Of a stretch of DNA of 51,532 nt, positions 15,582-25,135 are shown piece after piece. Position 1 is the stretch's first letter. Each line of letters begins with the position of its first letter. A model generated the notes under the pieces. That model saw only the letters and a list, made by a program, of their open reading frames with translations, was not told the origin of the DNA and made no database searches. The position numbers and the translations under genes were made by a program. Source of the stretch: JAHBNG01 sp039028975 (GTDB lineage: Bacteria > Chloroflexota > Anaerolineae > Caldilineales > Caldilineaceae); NCBI GenBank assembly GCA_039028975.1, contig JBCCHB010000126.1, positions 1 to 51,532 of the forward strand, read 5' to 3'.

Positions 15582-17360
15582 TTAGTCTCGTTCTGGCAGC
15601 TTCCGTGCTATTTCTAGCCAGAGTTCTTTTTGAGCGATAATTGAGACATGATCGATTCTCTGCCCAGCATTAGCCCCAACTTCATACCAAGAGCTGGGTG
15701 GTAATCCGCCCTTTAAACTTTCAGCCGGCACCGTGCCATCTCCACCTGACAGGACATAATCGATCCGATTCTCAGGTTTCTGCTTGAAATTATTTTGACG
15801 ATTACTATCCCTGGCGTCGTAACGGATCTCTCCAATCGTGCTACAGGGGCCTTCAGAAGAATAAAATACGATACAGTGGTCAAGTTCAATCTGAATCGGA
15901 CTGACTGCACAAGTTCGATGAAACGTATCAGCTGCATCTGCCAGATTTCGATTCCAATGGGTACCATTCTTAGTCAACTTTTTTAGTTGATGAAGTTCGG
16001 CCAATCTGATCATTTCATCCATAAATTCATTGGCATCAACATGTTGCCGATTGAAATATTTCTCCGTGCCGTCCTGATAGGTAATCTTGGCTGCCGGATA
16101 GGGAAATTGATGTGTTGGAGCCAGGTAATATAAGATTGCTAGATTTGAGCCAAGCTCTAAGAGTTTATCCTGATCCAGAATTAAGCTATCAAACCTATTG
16201 GTTCCGATGAACCCATTCAACAGATCCATCTTACCGGTTAGAAAAGCGTTGTAGGCTTTCAATGCACCCAGGAAGGGGGCACCAACAAAGAAGGCCTTAT
16301 CAATCACATCCTCAGCCCCATCCCTTCTGATTAAGCCATGGATGACGACACCGCCTGTACTATGGCCAACCAGCGAGACTTTATCATCGAGAAAAGGGCA
16401 TGATGGCTTTAGGGATTTCACAATCGTCTTAATCGAAGGGGGACGAACGCCACGTCCCTGTTCTCCTCGAAAGCTTGGTTTGTCTTTCAAGATGTGCTTG
16501 AGTGTCTCGTCATCTAGTTCATTCTCTGCCCCTAAGAGCTGATCGATAATCTGCTCCGTCTTGAGTCGCCAGTCGTAGGGGTAGCCCTGGAAGCGATAAT
16601 ACAAAACCTTATGCTCCCTACCGCGTACTGTACAAGTGAGATTGGGGAGAGCGGTATGTAGCCAGCGCTGCCATCGTTCTGTCTCATAAGGATCACCTGG
16701 CGAGACGAATTCGATGCGTGTTGCTTCATTAACTGGGTTACCACTAGCGTGACAGCGAATCATGTGCAGACGTTCTGCGTTATGCGGGCCGGGGTTGATC
16801 CAGCATTTGGTATCACCGATCCAGATGTTTGAGGCGAGAACGCCAGGTAATAGAACGATCGCTTTCTGTAAGAGTAGGTGTAACGGCGTTTCCGTTCGAC
16901 CGTTCCCAGAGAAAACTATTTCGTCATCGCCGTTACTGACTTCAAATCGCACCTCAAGATCTAACAAGTTGTGGTTGATTTTGGCGTTTAAATCCGCCAA
17001 CATGGGGTCTACCTGTAGTGAGCCTAGAACTCCCTCCGCATCAAAAGACAGAGCGATACTGTGCCAAAGTAGATTTATTTCGTTTGTAAACTCTGAAGAA
17101 TTATTTCCCAACCTATCGCTGATCCGAGCGATAACTTTCCAAGTGTAAATGGCACTATCGCTATAGTCCCGAGGATCAATGTCTGGTAGCCTCACCTTAA
17201 ATTTTACTTCCTGTATTCCCCCTTGATATCTGATTGGTTCAATCGTTTCCCCATCAATTTGATATAAACCCCTGTCCTGAAAACCATCATCATTCGCATC
17301 GATCAGTTCAGAAATCCAATGAACAGTCCTATTGCGAAATTGGTTACCATTATTCGGCAT
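15582..17360 (-). CDS. LCAT-type alpha/beta hydrolase (lipase/acyltransferase-like)
   Basis: This 592-residue enzyme has the lecithin-cholesterol-acyltransferase/PGAP1 pattern: IVLLPGV (168-174, oxyanion loop), PYDWR (261-265), nucleophile Ser334 in VGHSTGG, Asp541 in GGDGTVP and His571 in RIDHVSI. All three triad members are present, so it is probably active on acyl esters, although the substrate is unknown. Residues 1-160 form a separate beta-rich region opening with a short calcium-loop-like DANDDGFQDRG. No signal peptide is visible, which is odd for a secreted lipase. AAGGAG stands seven bases before the ATG inside the end of the preceding gene. The reading frames overlap by eleven bases, so translation is probably coupled. 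Confidence 0.8.
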   Translation of the reverse strand: MPNNGNQFRNRTVHWISELIDANDDGFQDRGLYQIDGETIEPIRYQGGIQEVKFKVRLPDIDPRDYSDSAIYTWKVIARISDRLGNNSSEFTNEINLLWHSIALSFDAEGVLGSLQVDPMLADLNAKINHNLLDLEVRFEVSNGDDEIVFSGNGRTETPLHLLLQKAIVLLPGVLASNIWIGDTKCWINPGPHNAERLHMIRCHASGNPVNEATRIEFVSPGDPYETERWQRWLHTALPNLTCTVRGREHKVLYYRFQGYPYDWRLKTEQIIDQLLGAENELDDETLKHILKDKPSFRGEQGRGVRPPSIKTIVKSLKPSCPFLDDKVSLVGHSTGGVVIHGLIRRDGAEDVIDKAFFVGAPFLGALKAYNAFLTGKMDLLNGFIGTNRFDSLILDQDKLLELGSNLAILYYLAPTHQFPYPAAKITYQDGTEKYFNRQHVDANEFMDEMIRLAELHQLKKLTKNGTHWNRNLADAADTFHRTCAVSPIQIELDHCIVFYSSEGPCSTIGEIRYDARDSNRQNNFKQKPENRIDYVLSGGDGTVPAESLKGGLPPSSWYEVGANAGQRIDHVSIIAQKELWLEIARKLPERD

Positions 17361-18366
17361 GATTTCTCCTTGTATTCAATGCTTGTAGAACGGTTGCTGT
17401 CGTAAAGACACCGTGCAGATCCAACGAAATCCCCCCTTCAGTTAGCCCGCCGACAACCCACGAGTCATTTTTCTGGGGATGGATACAATTAGGGAACGGT
17501 ACGCGTAGCCCTGCTGAAGGTCTCCAAGCACCGTTTGGCTGCTGCTGCTGCAATAACCAACGGATGGCGCGGTTTAGCAGAGCAGATTTTGCTTGTGAGT
17601 CATCACCCACAATGAGGGCGCGTACGGCGAGCGCGGTAGCAAAAGGCGAGCCAGATGGCTGAACGGAAGACGAAACCCAACCATCCATTGAGACGCGGCT
17701 TGACATCCACTGCGTCGCGCGCTGAATACGCGTCTGGTCAGACGAATCTCCGCTTCTGGCTAAGGCTTCCACCGCTAACGCAGTCGCATATTCATCCTCT
17801 GCCCACCAATAGCTTGCCCAATGACCATCTTCTTCTTGGGCACCGCGTAAAAAGTTGCAAGCCACCGTATGAAATTCGGGTAATTGGGCAGCGGCAGCGG
17901 TGACGCAGACATGGGGCGCACACCAGCCAGAAAAAGAGATCTCCTCGACAGCCCCAATAAACTGCCGGATGGGACGATGATCAGCATAGGTCATCACCCC
18001 ACCATCTGGGTGGATGTGCTGTTTGAGAAAGTCATACCCTTGTTTGGCTTGACGCCGCTCGGCACAACCCAAGATTTGAGCCAAGCTTAGGGCCCAAAGC
18101 GTGCTATCCGCATCAGGAGGCGGAAAAGCGTTATATCCCCAGCCGGATGAGGATGAACGGCGTGCCGCGAGTAAGCGCCAGCCACGCAAGGCCGCTATAT
18201 TTGCCGGACGGGTACCCAAACTTGCTAGGGTCAAGCCTATATAAGCGGTGACCCACTCGTCACTACTTCCGGGCGCCAAACGAAAATCTCGCCACCAGCC
18301 CTGTGAATCACAGGCGGTTAGGAGGAATTGAGTTGCTGAATGAATCGCCGCATCAAGATTCACCAT
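17350..18366 (-). CDS. Terpene-cyclase / prenyltransferase-repeat-like protein
   Basis: This 338-residue protein is built of alpha/alpha-toroid repeats of the squalene-cyclase and protein-prenyltransferase beta-subunit type. QW-like elements include QGWWRDF, GWGYNAF, DGGVMTYAD, DGHWASYWW, DGWVSSS and NGAWRPS, each followed by an A-L-A-V-x-AL helix. A DADS sequence (85-88) sits where class II cyclases may carry their DxDD acid, but the match is incomplete. It is half the length of squalene-hopene cyclase, about the size of one toroid. It overlaps the gene before it by 14 bases and the gene after it by 11. Whether it is a catalyst or a binding toroid cannot be told from sequence. Confidence 0.7.
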   Translation of the reverse strand: MVNLDAAIHSATQFLLTACDSQGWWRDFRLAPGSSDEWVTAYIGLTLASLGTRPANIAALRGWRLLAARRSSSSGWGYNAFPPPDADSTLWALSLAQILGCAERRQAKQGYDFLKQHIHPDGGVMTYADHRPIRQFIGAVEEISFSGWCAPHVCVTAAAAQLPEFHTVACNFLRGAQEEDGHWASYWWAEDEYATALAVEALARSGDSSDQTRIQRATQWMSSRVSMDGWVSSSVQPSGSPFATALAVRALIVGDDSQAKSALLNRAIRWLLQQQQPNGAWRPSAGLRVPFPNCIHPQKNDSWVVGGLTEGGISLDLHGVFTTATVLQALNTRRNHAE

Positions 18367-19411
18367 ACAATACCCCCGGCGGGCTTAGCGCGACATGCAA
18401 GGCGGGTGGCCCCTGTGGCCCAATAATAAAGCTGATGGCATTGTGATATTCGTTGCGGAAAGCCCAGTTGGCTAAGGGTTCTGTTAGGCGGGCATAACCG
18501 CCTAAGTCCCAACCATACGCATCTGCTAAAGATAGTAAACGAGACCGTATTTGTCCGTCTCCGCCCAGCAACGGGCCGATTCTAGCAAATATGGAAAAAA
18601 TGGGTGGGGCACCCTCCGTTGAGAGGGCGTAGCTGAAGCCGTAGGTCGTTGCAGGAAACTTCGGGCGCGGCTGATCTAGGGAATAGCCCCTGACTTGCTC
18701 TATAAAGCCCAGCAGATCTTTTGACCGAGACGCCAATCCTACCTGCCGTAGCAGATAGGTAATTTGCCAATATTTCAGCGCGGGTTGTTCGAGTTCAAAA
18801 TAGAGTTCAATCCGTGACGAATTCAGGGTTTGCCCGATGGCAACCAAGGGCGCAGTCTCGTCGGGCAACAGTGTCGTACAGCCAAAGAAGCGCTCTAATA
18901 AGGCATCCGTTTGCGATGAGGCTGCTGGCGGTATTTCAGCATAAAGCTTATAGCGATCGCCATCAGGCTGATGACGTGCCCCAATCCAAGCACCCCATTT
19001 GAGTGGCCCGCTGGCTTGTATTTGGCGTAACTCCGTCATTATTTCAGCGGGTAATTCCCCAGCTTCTAGACTATTCAGCAACCGTTCAGCTTGCAGCAAA
19101 CGCATGATTACGGGCATCTCTGGTCCCCCAACCTCAGCCGTGTAACGGATGCTCGGTTCGTCTGGCGAAATGGCTAATTCTACGGGAAAACCATTTTGGG
19201 TCAGGGTGCTGAATGTCCAGGCATCCTCTTGGGGCGAGGTATAAACCTCCCTCAGCAGGTGTTCAAGAGCTGTCGCGGCTTGTACGCCCACCGTAGAAGA
19301 CCCATCGGCCAGTATTTCGAGTGCCCACATAAGAGCGGGCTGGCTTGCGACTTTATTTGCATAAAACATCGATTCTTTGTCCTCGTATGGTACCCTGATC
19401 CACTTTTGCAT
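18353..19411 (-). CDS. Uncharacterised protein, possible ABBA-prenyltransferase-like fold
   Basis: I recognise no family with certainty. The 352-residue protein alternates helices with paired strands: FPVELAISPDEPSIRYTAE (75-93), RYKLYAEIPP (153-162), RIELYFELE, FSYALSTEGAPPIFSIFA and ISFIIGPQGPPALHVALS. DMATS-type aromatic prenyltransferases share such repeated hairpins, an early F-x-E...R-Y-T strand and an R-x-K-x-Y diphosphate-binding strand. The resemblance is by eye only. Its overlap with the terpene-cyclase-like gene would suit a prenyl-related pair, but a purely structural role in the operon is equally possible. The ribosome site at 19411 is weak, and the ATG at residue 15 is an alternative. 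Confidence 0.55.
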   Translation of the reverse strand: MQKWIRVPYEDKESMFYANKVASQPALMWALEILADGSSTVGVQAATALEHLLREVYTSPQEDAWTFSTLTQNGFPVELAISPDEPSIRYTAEVGGPEMPVIMRLLQAERLLNSLEAGELPAEIMTELRQIQASGPLKWGAWIGARHQPDGDRYKLYAEIPPAASSQTDALLERFFGCTTLLPDETAPLVAIGQTLNSSRIELYFELEQPALKYWQITYLLRQVGLASRSKDLLGFIEQVRGYSLDQPRPKFPATTYGFSYALSTEGAPPIFSIFARIGPLLGGDGQIRSRLLSLADAYGWDLGGYARLTEPLANWAFRNEYHNAISFIIGPQGPPALHVALSPPGVLYGES

Positions 19412-19421
19412 CAGAGCTATA

Positions 19422-19442
19422 TATACTCAGCTCCGTTTGAAA
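19422..19442 (+). repeat. Dispersed repeat family C, fragment
   Basis: TATACTCAGCTCCGTTTGAA matches 36093-36113 and, more loosely, 49881-49901. Only the left arm is visible here, in the 40-base gap between two operon genes. Confidence 0.5.
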
Positions 19443-19451
19443 TCTGATTGG

Positions 19452-22016
19452 CTATAGGTCGCTATACACCTGATCTAGATCCAGAAATGTGTCCGTCTCC
19501 TCTTTGTCACGAGCACTCTGGGTACGGCCGCTGTTTGGATAGAATTTCGCTCGCCAGCTATACGTAGCCTGCTTTGGGTCGGCCAATTTGACAGACCATT
19601 CATATAAGTCATCATCTGCGGTCAGGGTGACCTTTTCTTTTTCACTAATATCGTTGGCTCTATCCTTGTACTCCAATGTCACCCGAACTTTCTCAAGCTC
19701 ATCCCAGTCAAGGTCTTCCGCGGACACTTCTACGGCTAATTTTTCTTCCTTCGGCTGGAATTTGTCGAGGAAAAGAAACTTAGTCGAAGCAGATTCCCAT
19801 GCTCCCTCCGTGGCTGGATAGTAGACTTCGCCCCCATCGCCTAAGGATGGATCACGCATATAGAATGTTGCTCGCCATTGATAAGCGCCTAGGCTCTTAT
19901 CAGCCGTTTTCACTTTCCACGTAAAAGGCTGATCATATTTCTTAAAAGTGTGGTTGGCGCTGTCATGGATGTCGTTTTGGGCATCTTGATAGAGTAAATC
20001 TACGGTCACTATTCGGATTGCGTCCCAATCAATCTCCTCTGGGGTTACCTCTACTGCTAATTCACCCATGCCGATAGACTCAGCTAGAATTCGGGTATAC
20101 TTTGCTTTTGGGAAAGATTTCGTAAACCGTTCGTTATTTGTGCGGATGAAGGTAAGCGTATATTGGAACTCTGGCTTCGAAACATCCATGAGTGGAATTT
20201 GCAGGTCAATGGAGGCAGTCGTACCTGCTGCCACCCGTACAGACTTTTCCCATGTATAATCGTTATCCGGATCTTCATACTTGATATCGAGGTAGGCCCA
20301 TTTATCAATAGCAGGATCAAGGAGGGGCTCAACTTCTACGTCAAGCTTCTTCTTGGTCAGATCAGGTACCGCCACACCGGGGATGACGCTGGTCACCACT
20401 GCTGTTTCTTCGGTGGTATCATCGTTCATACGGTAAAGGAGGGAATAGGAATATTCAGGATTAGCAGTGGGCGCATTCAGACGCACTCTCCAGTGTTGTT
20501 CAGTCTCTGAGTCAGGATTAAAGTATAAGACTTCCTGTTTGCTCCAATCACTGTCAGGGCTTTTGTAATTGAGATGGACTTGGACTTCCTGAATGTTGCC
20601 CCAGTAATAATTGCGTTCAAGGCTGACGTTGATATCCAGAAATCCAATGTGTTGATGCGGAATCAAAACTTGGGATCGGTCTTCCGTCACCTGCCAGGGG
20701 AGCTCTTTGGTCAGGTGTTCCCCATCCCAGCCAGCGTCTGGCAGGAAGTTGTACTGAACCTGATAACTGTAATCAGTATCCAGGGCTCTGTTCACGGCGA
20801 ACTTGATGGGTTCGGCATGGGACGGAGTGTCTTTGTCAAAGATACGGCTGGCTATCGAGCGGTCAGGATATTGGGCGGCAAAATGGACAGATTGCAGGCC
20901 GTATTTTTCATAGTTAATTTGCGGAGCCTGTACATCGATGCTAATGGTTCTGAAAAAAGGATCGTCGATATCGACCGCAACGATGCCCTTGCCGCTCTTG
21001 ACATCCTTGAGAAGGCGGCTAAAAAATCCTTGGGGATAATATTTTCTGGTCGTTGTCTGCGCTCCGCTAAAGCGGTAGCTGACCTTTTTTAGCTCTTCTT
21101 GATGAACGGCTCTGAGTTTTACCTTAACCGTGGGCATTATTTCTTGGGCAGCATCGACGATATCCTCAATATCATCGCCAATCCCCGTATCGTTCCCTTC
21201 ACCTTCTTCACCTTCATTCGTTGAACCAACGATTGGCAAATCATCCTTATCATTTGTATCTGTGATCTTCGGCAGAGCTAAGGTGGGTTCAAACCACTCT
21301 TTGAGTAGCACATCCATAAATAGTCTGAGGGCCTCTTCCCTTTGTGCTTTGACATCCTCATCGTCCACAAAGGTAAAGACCTCCATATTGATGGCACCCT
21401 CCTGCACAAGTTTTTGAAAACCAGCTTCAATCGAGGTGTCTAGCATAAAAGGCGGGTCGGTGGGTATCACTCCTTCAAATCCAATGCTCGCTTGAAGCTC
21501 ACTGTAGACACGGGATAGATCCGCCTCAAGCTTGACATCTAAGGTTGGGCGCATGGCGGTGAACTCAAGGTCATAGACGACCCCGATGGGCTGAGCTTCG
21601 CCCTCAAAGGCCTGCTCTAACAGCGGAGTTTGCACCTCATCCAAAGGGAGACTAAAAATTGCGGTATTGTCCCCATACAAAGTTGGCGGTGAGTCACCGA
21701 TACTTTCATCCAGAACCATGGTCTTTACGATCCCCTGATTAAACGGAACCGCTGACAAGGTGGCCCCTTCGGGCAGCTTGCTACGAATTTTGCGTTCCAC
21801 ATCTTCTGGCAGACCGATATTGACTTCAAACATGGCGAAGCCAGCGCCTTCATTGTCAGCCTGTTGGTATTTGAGCAAGGTGAAGACGGAGTCGCCATCT
21901 TTTTCGGCCAAGCGAACTGGGCCGGATAGATACCAAAACTGGTTTTGAGTGGTATCATGGTCAGGAAAAATGGTAATACCCTCAATTACTTCTTGGTTTC
22001 GTCCAAGCAAAATCAT
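19452..22016 (-). CDS. Large beta-rich paralogue 5 (Y-Y-L-P domain plus tandem domains)
   Basis: No known family is recognised. The 854-residue acidic protein has the shared N-terminal domain: TIFPDHD, FWYLSGP (27-33), LLKYQ (47-51), then GDNTAIFSLPL and GVVYDLEFTAMRP. The rest is a string of about 90-100-residue beta-sandwich-like units. The last two begin AVEVTPEEIDWDAI and AVEVSAEDLDWDEL, each with a V-x-L-x-Y-x-D strand, a central W and YxWRA(T/K)FY. There are no cysteine-rich, coiled-coil or membrane segments and no signal peptide. The start at 22016 is chosen because AAAGGAG lies seven bases upstream; the open frame to 22064 is leader. The closest relatives in the window are the next two genes upstream in the operon. 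Confidence 0.75.
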   Translation of the reverse strand: MILLGRNQEVIEGITIFPDHDTTQNQFWYLSGPVRLAEKDGDSVFTLLKYQQADNEGAGFAMFEVNIGLPEDVERKIRSKLPEGATLSAVPFNQGIVKTMVLDESIGDSPPTLYGDNTAIFSLPLDEVQTPLLEQAFEGEAQPIGVVYDLEFTAMRPTLDVKLEADLSRVYSELQASIGFEGVIPTDPPFMLDTSIEAGFQKLVQEGAINMEVFTFVDDEDVKAQREEALRLFMDVLLKEWFEPTLALPKITDTNDKDDLPIVGSTNEGEEGEGNDTGIGDDIEDIVDAAQEIMPTVKVKLRAVHQEELKKVSYRFSGAQTTTRKYYPQGFFSRLLKDVKSGKGIVAVDIDDPFFRTISIDVQAPQINYEKYGLQSVHFAAQYPDRSIASRIFDKDTPSHAEPIKFAVNRALDTDYSYQVQYNFLPDAGWDGEHLTKELPWQVTEDRSQVLIPHQHIGFLDINVSLERNYYWGNIQEVQVHLNYKSPDSDWSKQEVLYFNPDSETEQHWRVRLNAPTANPEYSYSLLYRMNDDTTEETAVVTSVIPGVAVPDLTKKKLDVEVEPLLDPAIDKWAYLDIKYEDPDNDYTWEKSVRVAAGTTASIDLQIPLMDVSKPEFQYTLTFIRTNNERFTKSFPKAKYTRILAESIGMGELAVEVTPEEIDWDAIRIVTVDLLYQDAQNDIHDSANHTFKKYDQPFTWKVKTADKSLGAYQWRATFYMRDPSLGDGGEVYYPATEGAWESASTKFLFLDKFQPKEEKLAVEVSAEDLDWDELEKVRVTLEYKDRANDISEKEKVTLTADDDLYEWSVKLADPKQATYSWRAKFYPNSGRTQSARDKEETDTFLDLDQVYSDL

Positions 22017-22141
22017 ATTTGTCTCCTTTAATAAAAAAGCTTTCAGCAATTCAGCCACCAGCAATTCAGCCAGAATTTGGCCATGTTTCGGGGTTGATTT
22101 TTTATACTTTCCTATACTAAAATAAAATGGTTATAGTAAAC

Positions 22142-22204
22142 TGTTTGAAGACGGTCGTTGCTTTTCTCTTGTAGAAGCCATCGGAAACTACCGTTTTCAA
22201 CACA
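22142..22204. repeat. Imperfect inverted repeat in operon gap (family C-like)
   Basis: TGTTTGAAGACGGT (22142-22155) is mirrored imperfectly by ACCGTTTTCAACACA (22190-22204). A TATAGT precedes the left arm, as in the family C elements at 36093 and 49881. It sits in the 196-base gap between two paralogue genes and could also act as a transcript stem-loop. Confidence 0.4.
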
Positions 22205-22212
22205 ACCTCACT

Positions 22213-25002
22213 TTAGTTATTAGAAATCAGGTAGTTCTTGAGCAATAACCGGGTTTTGGTTGATTCAGCCCAATCTTTGGACGTAGGACCCGGTGTGTAG
22301 ATCTTCCCGCGGTGCCCCCTCAATGGTTCCTGCATCGTGAAGGTTGCTTTCCATCTATAGGGTGTATCGGATAACACGTTGTCTGCAAGCGGGGCCAGAA
22401 AAAATGCGCTTGGGGCGTCATCTTGTTTCAGTCTGAATCGTCGCTTGGTCTCCTTGTGCTGAAACATTAGATTGATTGTCTTTACAGCATCCCAGTCCAG
22501 ATCAAGGGTCGAAACCTCAACTAATAGCAGGTTGTATTCTTGAACCAAACTTTCCATGGTGGGCAGATACCGTGACAGGGTGAATTGATCCGCCTCCGTA
22601 CTCCCGCCTGCGTCTTTTGCAGGTCCAGGCCAATACACTTTACCTTTGTTGCCAATCGCTCGAGCCTGCATTGTAATAACCATCTGCCAGTGATAGCGTC
22701 GGCTATCTTGATTTACCAGCTCCAGACCCCAGTACTGAGTCAGATCCGATTCTTCATCAAATTTCAGGCTTGTCTTCTCTTGCAACCCTCCAGACGCATC
22801 TTCATAGCGCAATTTAAGCTGGAGCGACTTGAAATGCCGCCAATCCACCCCCTGCGCGGATACCGCTATTTCCCGCACCAAGAAACTCTCTAGCGTCCTT
22901 GCCTCCAACCGTAACAGATCAGCATCGGCCTCTAGCCACTCTGTCCGAGCCTGTTGGCCGTTTGTGTAGAAATACACGACCTGATAAAGATACCCACTGT
23001 TTGTTTCATCATGAAAAGAAAATTGAAAATGAGCCTGATCATCCGACGAGTTAAAGATAAACTCGCTGTAGGAGGTACCGCCTGCCTTCGGGTCGGCGTG
23101 TTTGATGCTAACCCTTATTTCTGCAATCTGATAGGTGACAAAATCTACATCTTGGGCCTGGAGCGTCACAATACGCTGAGCCACCATATGCTGATCAAGT
23201 AAAAGTCGCTTATCGAGGGTGGTTGACCAGGGTATTTCCCGAAAATTATTATCCTTGAAATATAGCGTTACCTGATACAGAACCAGACGTCGGTTTGGAT
23301 TACGCAGGTTGGCGCTGAACGTCTTAGCAGCCGTATCAGCGGCACTGAACCAGAGTGTCAGTCGTTCATCGATATCGTTATCGGAATCTTGATAGATCAA
23401 TTCTGCCGATACTTCTCGTATGTCGGTCCACTCAGTCAGCGGGATCACAGTTAGCACACGCTGCTGCGGGAAAGGATCCCGGACGATAATCTGATCCTGC
23501 CCCATGAACCAAGGCGTTGTGACATCCTTGTGCCCATCGCTACCGTTGTAACGCAACTGGTAGTGAAAGTCTGGCTGATTTCGATCTCGTAAAAACATCT
23601 GCCAGGTTCGCTGCGGTGCAGTCTGATCTAGAAAAAAGGTTTTATCCAGCCGAATTTCGTTTGGGGTATCGGCATAACGAACCTTGACTTGTACCCAGTT
23701 GTATCGAGCCCAGGGAAAGGTGGCGAGAGTGATAATCGGAATGGGCTGTATGGTATATAGCTCGCGCGGGAAAACTTCCAAATAATCAAAGATGGTTGTT
23801 GTTTCCGCCGACGCTAAGGAAAAAGGTCGTGTAATGCCTGGAATGGACTTGAAGTAGACGGTATATTGGGCCTTCACCTCCCTTTGAACTTGATGATTTG
23901 ATAAGATGGTATTCCACGCAAGGGTCTGTCGCTCGGATGCTGACTCAAACCTGACTGACTGGGAATCACCGCCATATGCGAGGGTCACATCAACACTTTG
24001 GATCGCATCCTGCTTCAAGTCGGCCCGACAGATGATCTCTACTTGGCGCGTACGAAAGTAAGGATCCTCCAGGTCAATCGGCGTAACATAGCACTTTGGA
24101 TCCAGCTTTGTCTGGAGCTGCCCTTGCGGGTGTACGCGGCGCCTAACAATACTTTGTTCATTTACGGCCATATCAAGCGACCGTCTATCAATTTTGGTAA
24201 TCTCAACTACCTTATAACCAAAACCAGGCAAGAATGACAGGACGTCGTTCTCTTCCTTGATCTCGATAGGTTCGACCACGGTTTCAAAGAACGCATTGAG
24301 CATCAGCTCTTGGATTTCCGCTAGCATACGATTCTTGTTCCGAATCATATCGTTGGTATCTTCATTTTCTGGCGCAAATGTATCTGACTGAACTTTGATC
24401 ACCCCATCTCGTATCAATTCATCAAAGATGTTCTCAATTTCTACTTTGATGAAGATTAGGTTCAGACCAAATTTTTCTTCAAGCCGTCGATGTACGGTGT
24501 TCCAATCGGCCTGAAGACGAAAGGCGTAGGCAGGTCTCAGCACCAAGTATTCCAACTCATAGAAGACGCCAATCGGGGGGAATTCAGCTTCGGTAAAAGA
24601 GTGTTCCAATAAAACCACCTCTTTTTGCGTTAATTCGATAGAAAATGTAGCTTGATTATCCCCCACAAGGGCGGGGCGGATAGGGGCAGACTTTTTGTCA
24701 AGCACCACCAACGATGCTGAACCGTTCACAAAGGGTACCGGTTCAAGCTGGCGTATTGCTTGAGTCTCTAGTTGATTACGAACATTGTCCAAAAGCTTGG
24801 CGTCTAGGTTAAGGTCAACCTGAACAGTCAACAATCCACCAACCATCCCCTGATCCTGAAATTTGAGCAGGCGAATCTCCAATTGGCCATTCTTTTTACG
24901 GCTTATTTGCGGGGCTTGGGGCAAGTAGTAGTACCTTGATGGATTCAGATCATCAGGAAATAGGGTGACCCCCGCTATTTCTTTTGGGTTGAGATAAAGC
25001 AT
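22213..25002 (-). CDS. Large beta-rich paralogue 4 (Y-Y-L-P domain plus tandem domains)
   Basis: This 929-residue protein is of the same undescribed family as its neighbours. The shared N-terminal domain is clear: TLFPDDLN, YYYLPQAP (24-31), RLLKF (44-48), GDNQATFSIEL and GVFYELEYLVLRP. Beta-sandwich-like units follow, with repeated V-x-V-x-Y-A-D/Y-Q-D-S strands. The last two C-terminal units contain GKVYWPGP and GKIYTPGP loops after a Y-x-W-(Q/K) strand, also found in the gene upstream. No signal peptide or membrane span is visible. AGGAG is five bases before the ATG at 25002; the open frame to 25035 is not used. It probably arose from its neighbours by duplication and strong divergence. Confidence 0.75.
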   Translation of the reverse strand: MLYLNPKEIAGVTLFPDDLNPSRYYYLPQAPQISRKKNGQLEIRLLKFQDQGMVGGLLTVQVDLNLDAKLLDNVRNQLETQAIRQLEPVPFVNGSASLVVLDKKSAPIRPALVGDNQATFSIELTQKEVVLLEHSFTEAEFPPIGVFYELEYLVLRPAYAFRLQADWNTVHRRLEEKFGLNLIFIKVEIENIFDELIRDGVIKVQSDTFAPENEDTNDMIRNKNRMLAEIQELMLNAFFETVVEPIEIKEENDVLSFLPGFGYKVVEITKIDRRSLDMAVNEQSIVRRRVHPQGQLQTKLDPKCYVTPIDLEDPYFRTRQVEIICRADLKQDAIQSVDVTLAYGGDSQSVRFESASERQTLAWNTILSNHQVQREVKAQYTVYFKSIPGITRPFSLASAETTTIFDYLEVFPRELYTIQPIPIITLATFPWARYNWVQVKVRYADTPNEIRLDKTFFLDQTAPQRTWQMFLRDRNQPDFHYQLRYNGSDGHKDVTTPWFMGQDQIIVRDPFPQQRVLTVIPLTEWTDIREVSAELIYQDSDNDIDERLTLWFSAADTAAKTFSANLRNPNRRLVLYQVTLYFKDNNFREIPWSTTLDKRLLLDQHMVAQRIVTLQAQDVDFVTYQIAEIRVSIKHADPKAGGTSYSEFIFNSSDDQAHFQFSFHDETNSGYLYQVVYFYTNGQQARTEWLEADADLLRLEARTLESFLVREIAVSAQGVDWRHFKSLQLKLRYEDASGGLQEKTSLKFDEESDLTQYWGLELVNQDSRRYHWQMVITMQARAIGNKGKVYWPGPAKDAGGSTEADQFTLSRYLPTMESLVQEYNLLLVEVSTLDLDWDAVKTINLMFQHKETKRRFRLKQDDAPSAFFLAPLADNVLSDTPYRWKATFTMQEPLRGHRGKIYTPGPTSKDWAESTKTRLLLKNYLISNN

Positions 25003-25135
25003 GGTTGCTCCTACTTGATTGGTGGCTCGCATCACAGTTTGATTTGACGGTAACTATTAGATAGGTACCTGCTACCCTACCTTGTAGATACCTACCTGCC
25101 GCACAAAAAGCACGTTCCTAATGCTGGGTAAAATC

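Noticed and set aside
25060..25110. TAGGTACCTG/TACCTACCTG repeats between two operon genes as an operator
   Set aside because: The similarity is short and low in complexity, and no promoter elements stand beside it.
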